The notes beneath the pieces were generated by a model. That model made no database searches, was not told where the DNA came from, and saw only the letters and a program-made list of their open reading frames with translations. A program made the translations under genes and the position numbers. Shown piece after piece: positions 1-9,497 of a stretch of DNA of 64,000 nucleotides (position 1 is the stretch's first letter; the number at the start of each line of letters is the position of its first letter). The DNA is from Candidatus Kinetoplastibacterium crithidii (GTDB lineage: Bacteria > Pseudomonadota > Gammaproteobacteria > Burkholderiales > Burkholderiaceae_B): contig CP064915.1 in NCBI GenBank assembly GCA_027557655.1, positions 620,001-684,000 on the forward strand, in the 5' to 3' direction.

Positions 1-1
1 T

Positions 2-400
2 GTAGAAAAACATTTAAAACAAGGTGACCTTTGTGCAATAGTAACTGCTACCAATAATTTTGTAACTATACCAATAGCTAGAGCATTTGGAATACCATAC
101 TTGATAGCAACAGAGGCTGAATATATTAATGGTAGATATACAGGAAAATTTATTGGTACTCCTAGCTTCAGAGAGGGTAAAGTTATTCGCGTAAATCAAT
201 GGTTATCTACTTTAAATTATAGTTTTGATAATTTTAAAAAAACATATTTCTACAGTGACTCTATAAATGATCTTCCTTTACTAGAAAAAGTGACTAATCC
301 AATAGCCACTAACCCTAGTAAAAAACTTAGGAATATAGCTCAACAAAAAAATTGGGAAACCATAGATATTTTTGAAAATTTAGATGACAATAAATCTTAA
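2..400 (+). CDS. HAD-IB family phosphatase, C-terminal part (gene enters from the left)
   Basis: The reading frame is open from base 2, so only the last ~132 residues are present. It resembles phosphoserine-phosphatase-like HAD hydrolases of subfamily IB. HAD motif II is seen near the start (IVTATN), followed by FVTIPIARAFGIPYL, which is typical of this subfamily. Motif IV (YSDSINDLPLL) supplies the acidic Mg2+ ligands. The nucleophile motif DxDxT lies outside the window. The TAA stop overlaps the pcnB ATG by one base, so the genes are probably co-transcribed and translationally coupled. In Bordetella-type genomes a HAD hydrolase gene sits at this place before pcnB. The substrate cannot be told; a small phosphomonoester is likely. 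Confidence 0.85.
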   Translation, partial: VEKHLKQGDLCAIVTATNNFVTIPIARAFGIPYLIATEAEYINGRYTGKFIGTPSFREGKVIRVNQWLSTLNYSFDNFKKTYFYSDSINDLPLLEKVTNPIATNPSKKLRNIAQQKNWETIDIFENLDDNKS

Positions 401-1686
401 TGTTGACAAAAATAATTCATAAAATATGCTATTTTTTCGGATATATGAAACCTAAAATAGTAAAAAAAAATAAACATAATATAAATATAGACGATATATC
501 AACTAATGCTATAAAAGTATGTGAAACTCTACAAAAAGCAGGATTTATGTCTTATATAGTAGGAGGGGCTATTAGAGATTTGATTATTGGATTGAAACCT
601 AAAGACTTTGATATAACAACAAATGCTAGCCCAGAAGAAGTTAAGTCACTATTTAGAAGAGCTTATATAATTGGCAAACGTTTTAGAATTGTCCATGTAA
701 TTATGGGGAAAGAACTTATAGAAATTTCAACTTTTAGATCAAATCCTTTGGAAAAAGATGAGTTTGGACGTATTTTAAAAGATAATTCCTTCGGCTCACA
801 TCAAGAAGATGCATCAAGAAGAGATTTTACTATAAACTCACTGTACTATAATCCTATGAAACAAGAAATAATTGATTATTATTCTGGATTAAAAGACCTA
901 GAACATAAAAAAATTAGAATAATAGGAAATGCTGTAGAAAAATATAGAGAAGATCCTGTAAGAATGCTAAGAGCTGTAAGATTATCCACTAAAATTAATG
1001 GAACTCTAGAAAAAAACACCAATTTTGAAATAGATATATTAAAAGATCTGATTACTAATATCCCGCAAGCAAGATTATTTGATGAAATAATTAAAATTCT
1101 TACATGTGGAAATTCTTTTTCTTGTCTAGAACAATTACATGTTAAGAATATATTACATAACTTAATTCCATCATTAAATAAAACATTTACAAATAAAAAA
1201 GATATTAACTTCATAAAAATTGCATTGGATAATACTGATTATAGACTATCAACAAATAAAAGCATAAGCCCTGGATTTCTATTAGCTATAATACTTTGGG
1301 AACCAACAAAATCTTTATGGATCGAATTACTATCTAAACAAAATAATTCTTTTTTATCAATGGACCAAGCATCAGACAAAGTGCTATTTGATCAATCAAG
1401 AACTCTAAAAATACATAAAAGAATCACTATCGATGCAAAAGAAATTTGGTTAATGCAAGCAAGATTAGAAGCAAAAAATATAAAAAATTATTATAGAATC
1501 ATCGAAAATACTAAATTCAGGGCTGCATTAGATTTTATGCAATTAAGAGCACAAGCAAAAGAGATAGATAATGTATTATCAAATTGGTGGCTTGATTTTT
1601 ATAAAGCTAATGATGATTTAAGAAAACAAATGATCATAGAAAGACAAAATAAAAAATCAAAAAAAAAAAAAACAAAAGATAATTAA
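400..1686 (+). CDS. pcnB: Poly(A) polymerase I
   Basis: Adds 3' poly(A) tails to RNA and so promotes decay by the degradosome. The 428 residues carry the class II nucleotidyltransferase core: GGAIRD at about 55-60, then the catalytic DxD (KDFDI, D69 and D71). RRDFTIN follows at ~140-146 and REDPVRMLRAVRLS at ~185-198, marking the neck that follows the head domain. The C-terminal tail is lysine-rich (KKSKKKKTKDN) and is encoded partly by a run of 14 A at 1659-1672, a slippage-prone site. The start overlaps the upstream stop (TAATG), and folK follows after 22 bases, as in Alcaligenaceae. The related CCA-adding enzyme shares the core, but the basic tail and the folK neighbour favour PcnB. Confidence 0.93.
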   Translation: MLTKIIHKICYFFGYMKPKIVKKNKHNINIDDISTNAIKVCETLQKAGFMSYIVGGAIRDLIIGLKPKDFDITTNASPEEVKSLFRRAYIIGKRFRIVHVIMGKELIEISTFRSNPLEKDEFGRILKDNSFGSHQEDASRRDFTINSLYYNPMKQEIIDYYSGLKDLEHKKIRIIGNAVEKYREDPVRMLRAVRLSTKINGTLEKNTNFEIDILKDLITNIPQARLFDEIIKILTCGNSFSCLEQLHVKNILHNLIPSLNKTFTNKKDINFIKIALDNTDYRLSTNKSISPGFLLAIILWEPTKSLWIELLSKQNNSFLSMDQASDKVLFDQSRTLKIHKRITIDAKEIWLMQARLEAKNIKNYYRIIENTKFRAALDFMQLRAQAKEIDNVLSNWWLDFYKANDDLRKQMIIERQNKKSKKKKTKDN

Positions 1687-1708
1687 ATTTTAAAATTTTA
1701 AATAATTA

Positions 1709-2197
1709 ATGAAAATGCATTTTATAAAGACTTATATTGGATTAGGTTCTAATCAAGGTGACAGTATCGAAAATATTAAAAATGCTATAGATTATATTTA
1801 TTCTGTTTTTCATAAAAATAATTGTAGAACATCTAAATTATATTCAACAACACCTGTAGATGCTGAAGGACCAAACTTTACTAATTCTGTAATGGAGATA
1901 TATTTGACTAACAGCCCAATAAATCTCCTTGATAAGCTACACAGAATAGAAAACAAATTTGGAAGGATAAGGCCGTATAAAAATGCCCCCAGAACACTTG
2001 ATATTGATATATTATTGTATAGTAATCAAATAATACAAAGTCACGATTTAGTAATTCCTCATCCTAGGATGCATGAAAGGCTATTTGTTTTAAAACCATT
2101 ACAAGATTTAGAACCAAATATAGAATTACCTATTTATGGCAATATTAATAATTTAATAAAAAAAATTAAGAATCAGAAAATTAGTATTATTGAGTAA
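1709..2197 (+). CDS. folK: 2-amino-4-hydroxy-6-hydroxymethyldihydropteridine pyrophosphokinase (HPPK)
   Basis: Transfers pyrophosphate from ATP to 6-hydroxymethyl-7,8-dihydropterin in folate synthesis. The 162-residue length is normal. GLGSNQGD is at 11-18, and the signature APRTLDIDILLY at ~93-104 contains the two Mg2+-binding aspartates (LDID). HPRMHERLFVLKPL follows and is also typical of the family. The gene lies just after pcnB, an old beta- and gamma-proteobacterial pairing. An intact folK in such a reduced genome suggests that folate synthesis is kept, possibly for the host too. A second ATG two codons in (before HFIKTYIGLGS) is an alternative start with little effect. Confidence 0.95.
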   Translation: MKMHFIKTYIGLGSNQGDSIENIKNAIDYIYSVFHKNNCRTSKLYSTTPVDAEGPNFTNSVMEIYLTNSPINLLDKLHRIENKFGRIRPYKNAPRTLDIDILLYSNQIIQSHDLVIPHPRMHERLFVLKPLQDLEPNIELPIYGNINNLIKKIKNQKISIIE

Positions 2198-2266
2198 TAT
2201 AAAAAACAAATTCAAACAGAATAAAATCATTCAAATACAATATGCTTTTTTGCAAAAACACATAAA

Positions 2267-3157
2267 ATGCTTACATTTCAACAAATTATATTTAATTTAC
2301 AACAGTATTGGAATAAACAAGGTTGTATCATACTACAACCTTATGATATGGAAATAGGTGCAGGTACATCTCACACAGCTACTTTCCTAAGAGCTATAGG
2401 ACCAGAACCATGGAGAGCTGCCTATGTTCAACCATCTAGACGTCCTAAAGATGGTAGATATGGAAAAAATCCTAATCGTTTACAACAATACTACCAATTT
2501 CAGGTAATTTTGAAACCATCTCCTCTTAATATTATAGATCTATACATAGAATCCTTAAAAGAACTAGGCATAAATCCAATAGATCATGATATCCGCTTTA
2601 TTGAAGACAATTGGGAAAATCCGACATTAGGTGCCTGGGGTCTTGGATGGGAAGTATGGTTAAATGGAATGGAAATAACACAATTTACATACTTTCAACA
2701 AATAGGTGGAATGGATTGCAATCCAACTACAGGAGAAATTACTTATGGTTTAGAAAGATTAGCAATGTATTTACAAAATGTAAATAATATATACGATATT
2801 ACTTGGACAAGAAATAATCATGATATTTCAATATCATATGGTGATATCCATCTTCAAAATGAACAAGAACAATCAAAATTTAATTTTGAATATGCTTCAA
2901 TTGAAATGTTATTTAATCATTTCAATGACTATGAGAATGAAGCACAAAAACTAGTAGAACTATCGCTACCAATCCCAGCTTACGAAAGAACACTAAAGGC
3001 AGCTCATATATTTAATTTATTAGATTCACGTGGAGCTATAAGTGTAACAGAAAGAGCATCATATATAGGAAGGATACGTAATTTATCTCGATCAATTGCA
3101 AATGCATACTATATAAGCAGAGAAAAAATAGAGTTCCCTTTAATATCGAAAAAATAA
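2267..3157 (+). CDS. glyQ: Glycyl-tRNA synthetase, alpha subunit
   Basis: Catalytic subunit of the alpha2-beta2 glycyl-tRNA synthetase, which charges tRNA-Gly. The 296-residue length is standard. The opening [17 protein letters not shown] is characteristic, as are [39 protein letters not shown] and [20 protein letters not shown]. These belong to the class II fold with its ATP- and glycine-binding residues. glyS follows 11 bases downstream and encodes the partner subunit, so this is a two-gene operon. Nothing is odd apart from AT-driven Lys, Ile and Asn enrichment. Confidence 0.98.
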   Translation: MLTFQQIIFNLQQYWNKQGCIILQPYDMEIGAGTSHTATFLRAIGPEPWRAAYVQPSRRPKDGRYGKNPNRLQQYYQFQVILKPSPLNIIDLYIESLKELGINPIDHDIRFIEDNWENPTLGAWGLGWEVWLNGMEITQFTYFQQIGGMDCNPTTGEITYGLERLAMYLQNVNNIYDITWTRNNHDISISYGDIHLQNEQEQSKFNFEYASIEMLFNHFNDYENEAQKLVELSLPIPAYERTLKAAHIFNLLDSRGAISVTERASYIGRIRNLSRSIANAYYISREKIEFPLISKK

Positions 3158-3183
3158 TATATTATCCAATGGAATATGAAGAA

Positions 3184-5334
3184 ATGAGAACAAAGGCATT
3201 AACAATAGAATTATTAACAGAAGAATTACCACCAAAAAAATTATTTGAAATTGAGAATACTTTTACTAATTCTATAAGTTTAAATTTGTCTAATAATAAT
3301 ATTATAGGCGATAATAATATTACAAATTGTTACTCTACTCCCAGAAGATTAGCTATTTCATTTTCTCATATACTAGAAAACTCACCTGATGTAACAAAAA
3401 AAGAAAAATTAATGCCTAAAAAAATAGGCTTGACAGAAGATAATCATCCTACAAAAGCATTAATAAAAAAACTATATTCAAAAGGTTTAAGTGAAAAAGA
3501 TGTATCCAGAATAAGAATTGAATTGAATGATCAACAAGAATATCTAATAATAGAAAATTCTATTACTGGAAAAAAAATTCAAACTATCGTCCAAGAAGCA
3601 ATAGACACAACAATTCAGAATATATCTAACCAATATCAATCAATGAGATATCAACTTCAAGATGAAGTTAAAACAGTTAAATTTATTAGACCAGCAAGAA
3701 ACCTACTTGTTTTATTTGGTGAAGAATTATTAGATATATCTGTTTTAGGCATAAAGTCTTCAAATGAAACTATTGGACATAGATTTATGTCCAATAGTTT
3801 CATAAAAATAGACCATGCTAATAAGTATGAAGATATTCTAGAAACGAATGGTTTTGTAATACCATCATTTATAAAAAGAAAAAATTATATTTTGAACGAA
3901 TTAAAAGATAAAGCTTCTCAAGTAAATAATATACTGGGAGATCATAAAGAATTAATGAATTTATTAGATGAAGTGACAGCCACAGTTGAATATCCATCTG
4001 TACATATAGGTGAATTTGATAAAGAATTCTTAGAATTACCTAGAGAATGTTTAATTCTAACTATGCGTTCACATCAAAAATACTTTCCTTTATTTGAAAA
4101 AGAAAATAATAAATTAACAAATAGATTCCTAATTGTAAGCAATGTCTATTCTGGCAAAGAAGAAAATATAGTCCTAGGAAATCAAAAAGTAATATATCCA
4201 AGATTATCTGATGCCAAATTTTTTTATGAAACAGACAATATGGTATCTCTAGAGAATAGAGTCCTAAAACTTAAAAATGTAATATATCATAATAAAATAG
4301 GGAATCAACTAGAACGTGTAGAAAGATTGCGCTTGATAAGCAAATATCTTGCGGAAAAGTTATTAGCAGATCCCATATTAGCAGAACGTGCTGCTATGTT
4401 ATCAAAATCTGATCTGGAATCATTAATGGTTAGCGAATTTCCTGAATTACAAGGAATAATGGGATCTTATTATGCTAAACAAAAGGGAGAGCCAGATAGC
4501 ATAGTAGAAGCATTAAAAAATCAATATATAAACAGATTTGAAAACCCTGTTACAAACAAAAATATAATCTCAGCTATACTTTTTCTTTCTGAAAGAATAG
4601 AAAAACTTATAGGTTTATTTAGCATAAAAATATATCCTAGTGGAGAAAAAGATCCTTATGGACTCAGAAGAGCAGCTATAGGGATAATAAATATTTTTGA
4701 GAAAATGGTTGAAGGTAAAATATTAGAAGTAAACTACTTTAATTATATCGATATCTTAGACTTATCTGAACTAGCATTATCATTATTTCATAAACAAAAC
4801 ATTGATTTAGAAACTCCTAAAAAAGTGGTAGATTTCATACATGAACGTTACAAACACCAATTATTAAATAATTTTAATAAAGATATTATAGAATCAACTT
4901 TTGCAAAAACACCTCCACTACATTTAATATTGCCAATATTAAAAACATTAGAAGCATTTAAAGCCACACCAAATTTTTCATTTTTTCTTACAACAAATAA
5001 ACGTGTAAACAATTTTTTGAAACAAAATAATCTGTCTATAAATTCTTTTGAAGAAAACCTAATAGACAATGATGCCGAAAAAATTCTTTATGAAAACCTC
5101 TTAACTACAGAACCTACCCTATTAAAACTATTACAACTTGGAAAGTTTTCAGAATATTTAGAATTAACTTTTTCATTAATCTACAAAACAGATAACTTTC
5201 TAAATAAGGTTACGATAATGACGACAGATAAAAGAATTTGTAATAACAGATTAGCTCTTTTATCAAAGATAAGAGAACTAATCAATAATTTTGTAGACTT
5301 TTCATACTTAACACATGAAAATAACAATATTTGA
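3184..5334 (+). CDS. glyS: Glycyl-tRNA synthetase, beta subunit
   Basis: Tetramer partner of GlyQ that binds the tRNA. About 716 residues, slightly above the usual ~690-710. The in-frame ATG at 3184 is chosen over 3169 because family members begin shortly before LTIELLTEELPPKKL, and MRTKALTIELLTEELPP matches that. The GHRF motif (about 200), RECLILTMRSHQKYFPLF and YGLRRAAIGIINI are family landmarks, and the C-terminal part matches the anticodon-binding region. An exact 18-bp inverted repeat (3764-3781 / 3786-3803) lies over the GHRF codons and is described separately. The following acyltransferase gene begins only ~41 bases after the stop. Confidence 0.96.
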   Translation: MRTKALTIELLTEELPPKKLFEIENTFTNSISLNLSNNNIIGDNNITNCYSTPRRLAISFSHILENSPDVTKKEKLMPKKIGLTEDNHPTKALIKKLYSKGLSEKDVSRIRIELNDQQEYLIIENSITGKKIQTIVQEAIDTTIQNISNQYQSMRYQLQDEVKTVKFIRPARNLLVLFGEELLDISVLGIKSSNETIGHRFMSNSFIKIDHANKYEDILETNGFVIPSFIKRKNYILNELKDKASQVNNILGDHKELMNLLDEVTATVEYPSVHIGEFDKEFLELPRECLILTMRSHQKYFPLFEKENNKLTNRFLIVSNVYSGKEENIVLGNQKVIYPRLSDAKFFYETDNMVSLENRVLKLKNVIYHNKIGNQLERVERLRLISKYLAEKLLADPILAERAAMLSKSDLESLMVSEFPELQGIMGSYYAKQKGEPDSIVEALKNQYINRFENPVTNKNIISAILFLSERIEKLIGLFSIKIYPSGEKDPYGLRRAAIGIINIFEKMVEGKILEVNYFNYIDILDLSELALSLFHKQNIDLETPKKVVDFIHERYKHQLLNNFNKDIIESTFAKTPPLHLILPILKTLEAFKATPNFSFFLTTNKRVNNFLKQNNLSINSFEENLIDNDAEKILYENLLTTEPTLLKLLQLGKFSEYLELTFSLIYKTDNFLNKVTIMTTDKRICNNRLALLSKIRELINNFVDFSYLTHENNNI
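3764..3803. repeat. Perfect 18-bp inverted repeat inside glyS
   Basis: Left arm ATGAAACTATTGGACATA (3764-3781), loop GATT, right arm TATGTCCAATAGTTTCAT (3786-3803). The arms are exact reverse complements. The left arm encodes the conserved end of ETIGHR; the right arm encodes MSNSFI, a variable stretch. It is not in a terminator position and has no T-tract. Confidence 0.95.
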
Positions 5335-5375
5335 TAAAAACATATAATATAAAAATAAAATTTATTTATTGGAAT

Positions 5376-6119
5376 ATGAAAGCATTAATAATTTTTTTAA
5401 GATCTTTTATATATATGTTGTTTTTAATAATAACAATTATACCTTATTCAATATTAAGTTTAATGACATTCGTTTTGCCTCTAAATATACGTTATAAAAT
5501 AATAACATTATGGCCTAAAATAGCATTATTGGGATTAAAATTTATATGTAATCTTCGATGGAATATAAAAGGAATAGATTTAATTCCAAATCAACCTCTA
5601 ATTATTGTGTCTAATCATCAATCTATATGGGAAACTTTATTTTTTATTGCCTATTTTCCTCAAAAAATATGTTTTATATATAAGAAAGAACTTAACTATA
5701 TACCTTTTTTTGGATGGGGATTGATTTTATTAGACATGATAGCAATTAACCGATCTGAAGGCTTAAATTCTTTTAAGAAAATATCAGAAATAGGCACAAA
5801 AAAATTGGAAAATAATTATTCAATATTAATATTTCCTGAAGGAACAAGAGCAGCGCCTGGAAAAATAAAAAAATTCAAGATTGGAGCATCATTATTAGCA
5901 AATAATACTAGATGTAATATTCTACCAATAGCACACAATGCAGGTAATTTCTGGAAAAAAGATAGCTTTATAATACGACCTGGTATCATAAAGCTATCTA
6001 TAGGTAATGTAATAAAAGTAGATTCATTAACTCCAAGTGAAATTAACATAATAATTTATGAATCGATCAAAAAAGAATTCACTAAAATAAACCGCGAAGA
6101 TAATACCTGTCTTGATTAA
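5376..6119 (+). CDS. plsC: 1-acyl-sn-glycerol-3-phosphate acyltransferase
   Basis: Makes phosphatidic acid at the inner membrane by acylating lysophosphatidate, the second acylation of glycerolipid synthesis. The start at 5376 (MKALIIFLRSF) is preferred because the frame upstream from 5331 overlaps glyS and adds a charged stretch not expected in the family. That gives 247 residues. A hydrophobic N-terminal anchor (about 5-35) precedes acyltransferase motif I, NHQSIWET (80-87), an HX4E form, and motif III, FPEGTR (153-158). The gene converges on secA with a 6-base gap. In related free-living genomes gmhB usually lies between glyS and plsC; it is absent here. A quasi-palindrome at 5960-5999 sits near the 3' end. 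Confidence 0.92.
   Translation: MKALIIFLRSFIYMLFLIITIIPYSILSLMTFVLPLNIRYKIITLWPKIALLGLKFICNLRWNIKGIDLIPNQPLIIVSNHQSIWETLFFIAYFPQKICFIYKKELNYIPFFGWGLILLDMIAINRSEGLNSFKKISEIGTKKLENNYSILIFPEGTRAAPGKIKKFKIGASLLANNTRCNILPIAHNAGNFWKKDSFIIRPGIIKLSIGNVIKVDSLTPSEINIIIYESIKKEFTKINREDNTCLD
5960..5999. repeat. Near-perfect inverted repeat inside plsC
   Basis: Left arm AGATAGCTTTATAATAC (5960-5976) and right arm GTATCATAAAGCTATCT (5983-5999) pair over 17 positions with one mismatch around a 6-base loop. It lies within the coding sequence, ~120 bases before the stop. Confidence 0.85.
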
Positions 6120-6125
6120 TTTATT

Positions 6126-8771
6126 TCATTGTATAAAACCATGGCAATGCTTAAATTTTTTTCCACTCCCACAATAACATGGATCATTACGTCGAATTTT
6201 CCCAACAGGTTTTGTATCTCTAAACTCATCTTCAGAAGAAATATTGCTATGAAAGTCAACTAATAACAAATTCTTTGCTATATCTTTTTTTATATTTTCT
6301 AACATTAAAGAAAAATTCTCAAATGCCTCTTTTTTATATTCTTGTTTAGGGTTCTTTTGAGCATACCCTCGAAGATGAATGCCTTGTCTCAAAGAATCTA
6401 AAAAAGATAAATGATCTCTCCAATTTGTATCAATAGACTGTAAAAAAATAAATCTTTCTATTTCTGTCCAATCTAAATTACTAGACATCTTTTTTCTATT
6501 TGAATAAAAATTTATTAAATAATCTGCGACTAAATTTAATAAAGTATCGATATCCTCGATATTATCGATATTCTTCTGAAAAAAATCTATTAAATCTAAA
6601 TTCACATGTAATAGATTTTTTATAGCATATTGTAATTCGAGTAATTGCTCTTTATCAAAAAGATCTACCAATATAGAATGAGAAATATTATTTATGACTG
6701 TCTTAAAAACAATACTAATAGCGTCACTAAAAGACTGTCTTGATAAAATATCATTTCTTTGCAAATAAATTATTTGACGCTGTTCATTTGCTACATTATC
6801 GTACTCTAACAATTGTTTTCTTATATCAAAATTTCGACTTTCAACTTTACGTTGTGCATTTTCTATAGCCCGGTCAACCAAACTAGATTTAATTGGTTCC
6901 CCATCAGGCAATTTCAAACGCTTCATTATATGTTGTAATTTTTCACCAGCAAAAATTCTCATCAATGAGTCATCAAGTGATAAATAGAAACGAGAAGATC
7001 CTGGATCTCCTTGTCTACCAGCTCGTCCTCTTAATTGATTGTCAATTCTTCTAGATTCATGCCTTTCTGTACCTATAATATGTAGACCACCAGATTTTTT
7101 TACATCTAAATTTAAAGAACTCCATTCTTTTTTCAATTTATCAATAATTATATCTTTAGAACTAGCATCTATCTTATTGCTATACAAAACTTTCTCTATT
7201 TGCTTATCGATATTACCGCCTAATAAAATATCAGTACCACGTCCTGCCATATTAGTAGCTATGGTTATAGAATATGGTTTACCAGCTTCAGCAATAATAT
7301 CAGCCTCGCGTTCATGTTGTTTTGCATTTAGAATGTTGTGTTTTAAACTCTTCTTTTTCAACATACCAGACAAAAGTTCTGAATTTTCAATACTGGTAGT
7401 TCCTACAAGTACAGGCTGACCTTTAGTATTACAAGAAACTATGTCTTTTAGTATAGCCTCATACTTTTCTTCCTGCGTCTTATAAATATGATCATTATAA
7501 TCACATCTTATCAATGGTTTATTAGTTGGTATTACTAAAGTTTCTAAACCATATATTTCTTGAAATTCATAAGCTTCTGTATCAGCTGTTCCTGTCATTC
7601 CAGATAACTTATCATACATTCTAAAATAATTCTGAAAGGTTATTGAAGCCATCGTATGATTCTCAGCATTGATAGCAACTCCTTCTTTAGCTTCAATTGC
7701 TTGATGTAAACCATCTGACCAACGCCTACCATTCATTAGCCTACCTGTAAATTCATCTACTATAATAATTTCATTATTCTTAACTACATAATGGTGATCT
7801 CTTCTAAATAAATTCCACGCTCTTAAAGCTGCCATAACATGATTGATGAGATGAACGTTGTTATAATCATATAAAGATTCATTGTTATGTAATAAACTAT
7901 GATTCTTTAAAAAGCGCTCTACATTTTCATGACCTGACTCTGATAAATACACCTGCTGATTTTTCTCATCAATCCAGAAATCTCCGTCAGGTTCATTCCC
8001 GTCTCTATCTGGCTCTGTAACCATGCGTTTTAATAAAGGAATAATACGATTAATTTTTATATATAAACCGGTACTGTCACTTGATGCTCCAGATATTATT
8101 AAAGGAGTACGAGCTTCATCTATCAGTATAGAGTCAACCTCATCAACAATAGCATAATTCAATGTTCTTTGACGTTTATTATCTAAGCTAAATTCCATAT
8201 TATCTCTTAGATAATCAAAACCAAACTCATTATTTGTTCCATATGTAATATCAGCTTTATATGCAACAATTTTCTCTTCTGGAGTTTGATTAGCAACAAC
8301 AACTCCTATAGATAAACCTAAGAAATTATATAGCTTACCCATCCATTCAGAATCTCTACGTGCTAAATAATCATTAACTGTAACAACATGAACGCCTTTA
8401 GAAGGTATAGCATTTAAGTAAACAGCTAAAGTAGCTGTAAGAGTTTTACCCTCACCTGTTCGCATCTCAGCAATTTTGCCATTATGTAAGGCAATTCCTC
8501 CTAATAACTGCACATCAAAATGACGCATATTATATACCCTTTTACTTGCTTCCCTAACAACAGCAAATGCTTCTGGTAATAAATCATCTAAAGAAATGCC
8601 TGTTTCAAATTGCTCACGAAATTGTTTAGTTTTAGATTTTAGCTCATCATCAGTTAAAACAATTAGTTGTTCTTCAAAACTATTTATTATATTAACTAAA
8701 TCATAATATTTTTTTAATAACCGATCATTACGACTACCAAAAATTTTTTTGAATAAAAAGAAAAAGTCCAT
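6126..8771 (-). CDS. secA: Preprotein translocase ATPase SecA
   Basis: Motor that drives unfolded preproteins through SecYEG. The start at 8771 ([22 protein letters not shown]) is chosen because family members begin with a short stretch before GSRNDR; the frame continues 15 codons further upstream. That gives 881 residues. Walker A is MRTGEGKT (~103-110) and the DEAD-like motif is [14 protein letters not shown]. The helicase motifs NMAGRGTDI and [20 protein letters not shown] are present. A C-terminal zinc finger with [14 protein letters not shown] (binds SecB and lipids) is intact. The 3' end converges on plsC (6-base gap); the DciA-like gene diverges upstream. Signal peptides in this window (TolB, CpoB, Pal, MltD, TAXI protein) imply an active Sec route. 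Confidence 0.98.
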   Translation of the reverse strand: MDFFFLFKKIFGSRNDRLLKKYYDLVNIINSFEEQLIVLTDDELKSKTKQFREQFETGISLDDLLPEAFAVVREASKRVYNMRHFDVQLLGGIALHNGKIAEMRTGEGKTLTATLAVYLNAIPSKGVHVVTVNDYLARRDSEWMGKLYNFLGLSIGVVVANQTPEEKIVAYKADITYGTNNEFGFDYLRDNMEFSLDNKRQRTLNYAIVDEVDSILIDEARTPLIISGASSDSTGLYIKINRIIPLLKRMVTEPDRDGNEPDGDFWIDEKNQQVYLSESGHENVERFLKNHSLLHNNESLYDYNNVHLINHVMAALRAWNLFRRDHHYVVKNNEIIIVDEFTGRLMNGRRWSDGLHQAIEAKEGVAINAENHTMASITFQNYFRMYDKLSGMTGTADTEAYEFQEIYGLETLVIPTNKPLIRCDYNDHIYKTQEEKYEAILKDIVSCNTKGQPVLVGTTSIENSELLSGMLKKKSLKHNILNAKQHEREADIIAEAGKPYSITIATNMAGRGTDILLGGNIDKQIEKVLYSNKIDASSKDIIIDKLKKEWSSLNLDVKKSGGLHIIGTERHESRRIDNQLRGRAGRQGDPGSSRFYLSLDDSLMRIFAGEKLQHIMKRLKLPDGEPIKSSLVDRAIENAQRKVESRNFDIRKQLLEYDNVANEQRQIIYLQRNDILSRQSFSDAISIVFKTVINNISHSILVDLFDKEQLLELQYAIKNLLHVNLDLIDFFQKNIDNIEDIDTLLNLVADYLINFYSNRKKMSSNLDWTEIERFIFLQSIDTNWRDHLSFLDSLRQGIHLRGYAQKNPKQEYKKEAFENFSLMLENIKKDIAKNLLLVDFHSNISSEDEFRDTKPVGKIRRNDPCYCGSGKKFKHCHGFIQ

Positions 8772-8966
8772 TGCCAAATTATAAGACTCCATTATAAGAC
8801 ATCTAGAATCAATCACTAGATTCTGATTTTTGCAGAAATTTAAATTTATATGCTTTATTAGTTATTGTAATTTCATTTGTAATAACTAATAATTATTTTA
8901 TAATCTAAATATTTAAACCTATATAATAATTATTTTACCAGTATAAAACTATACTCTATATTTAAA

Positions 8967-9455
8967 ATGGCTATTCATTATAAAAAAAATAAAGGAAACT
9001 ATAAAAACATATTGGATATATTAGTTGTTAAATGGTTAACTTTAGATAAAAATACCAATAATATTATCAACATAGCACAAAACATAATAAATATAGAGCA
9101 TGCTATTTCTATTTTCATACCTAATAACTTAAAAATTTCATATAAACTGATTAAATTTGAAAATAACATTCTATCAATTGCAGTGCCAAACTCAGAAAAT
9201 GCAACAAGAATACGTTATTTCTCAAAAGAGATTATAAAAAATATGCAATCACAATTTTGTTTAAAAATTGATGCAATCAAAATAAAAATATATAGCAATT
9301 GTTTTATAACACATAAAAAAATTGCAAAGAATAATACAAAGTGTTTTCTAAACGAAAATAGTCTAAATAATTTCAAACAATTAGAAAATAAAATACAAGA
9401 AGGACCTTTAAAAAAATCTATATCAAATTTGATAAAGAAAAACTCTATGTTATAA
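8967..9455 (+). CDS. DUF721 protein, possible DciA-type helicase operator
   Basis: A 162-residue basic protein. Residues ~45-110 fit the DUF721/DciA pattern: a short helix-rich start, then a stretch ending in ENNILSIAVPNSENATRIRYFSKEIIKNM and a strand IKIKIY. DciA proteins of this family help load the replicative helicase DnaB in bacteria lacking DnaC or DnaI. Membership is judged from pattern and from position: a DUF721 gene lies between secA and lpxC in Alcaligenaceae. It is read on the plus strand, opposite to both neighbours. The C-terminal ~50 residues are Lys/Asn-rich and unrecognisable. An M23 peptidase gene sometimes found in this spot is absent here. Confidence 0.65.
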   Translation: MAIHYKKNKGNYKNILDILVVKWLTLDKNTNNIINIAQNIINIEHAISIFIPNNLKISYKLIKFENNILSIAVPNSENATRIRYFSKEIIKNMQSQFCLKIDAIKIKIYSNCFITHKKIAKNNTKCFLNENSLNNFKQLENKIQEGPLKKSISNLIKKNSML

Positions 9456-9497
9456 AAACGCAAAATTATGTTATCATAAATTCATATTATAATCGTA

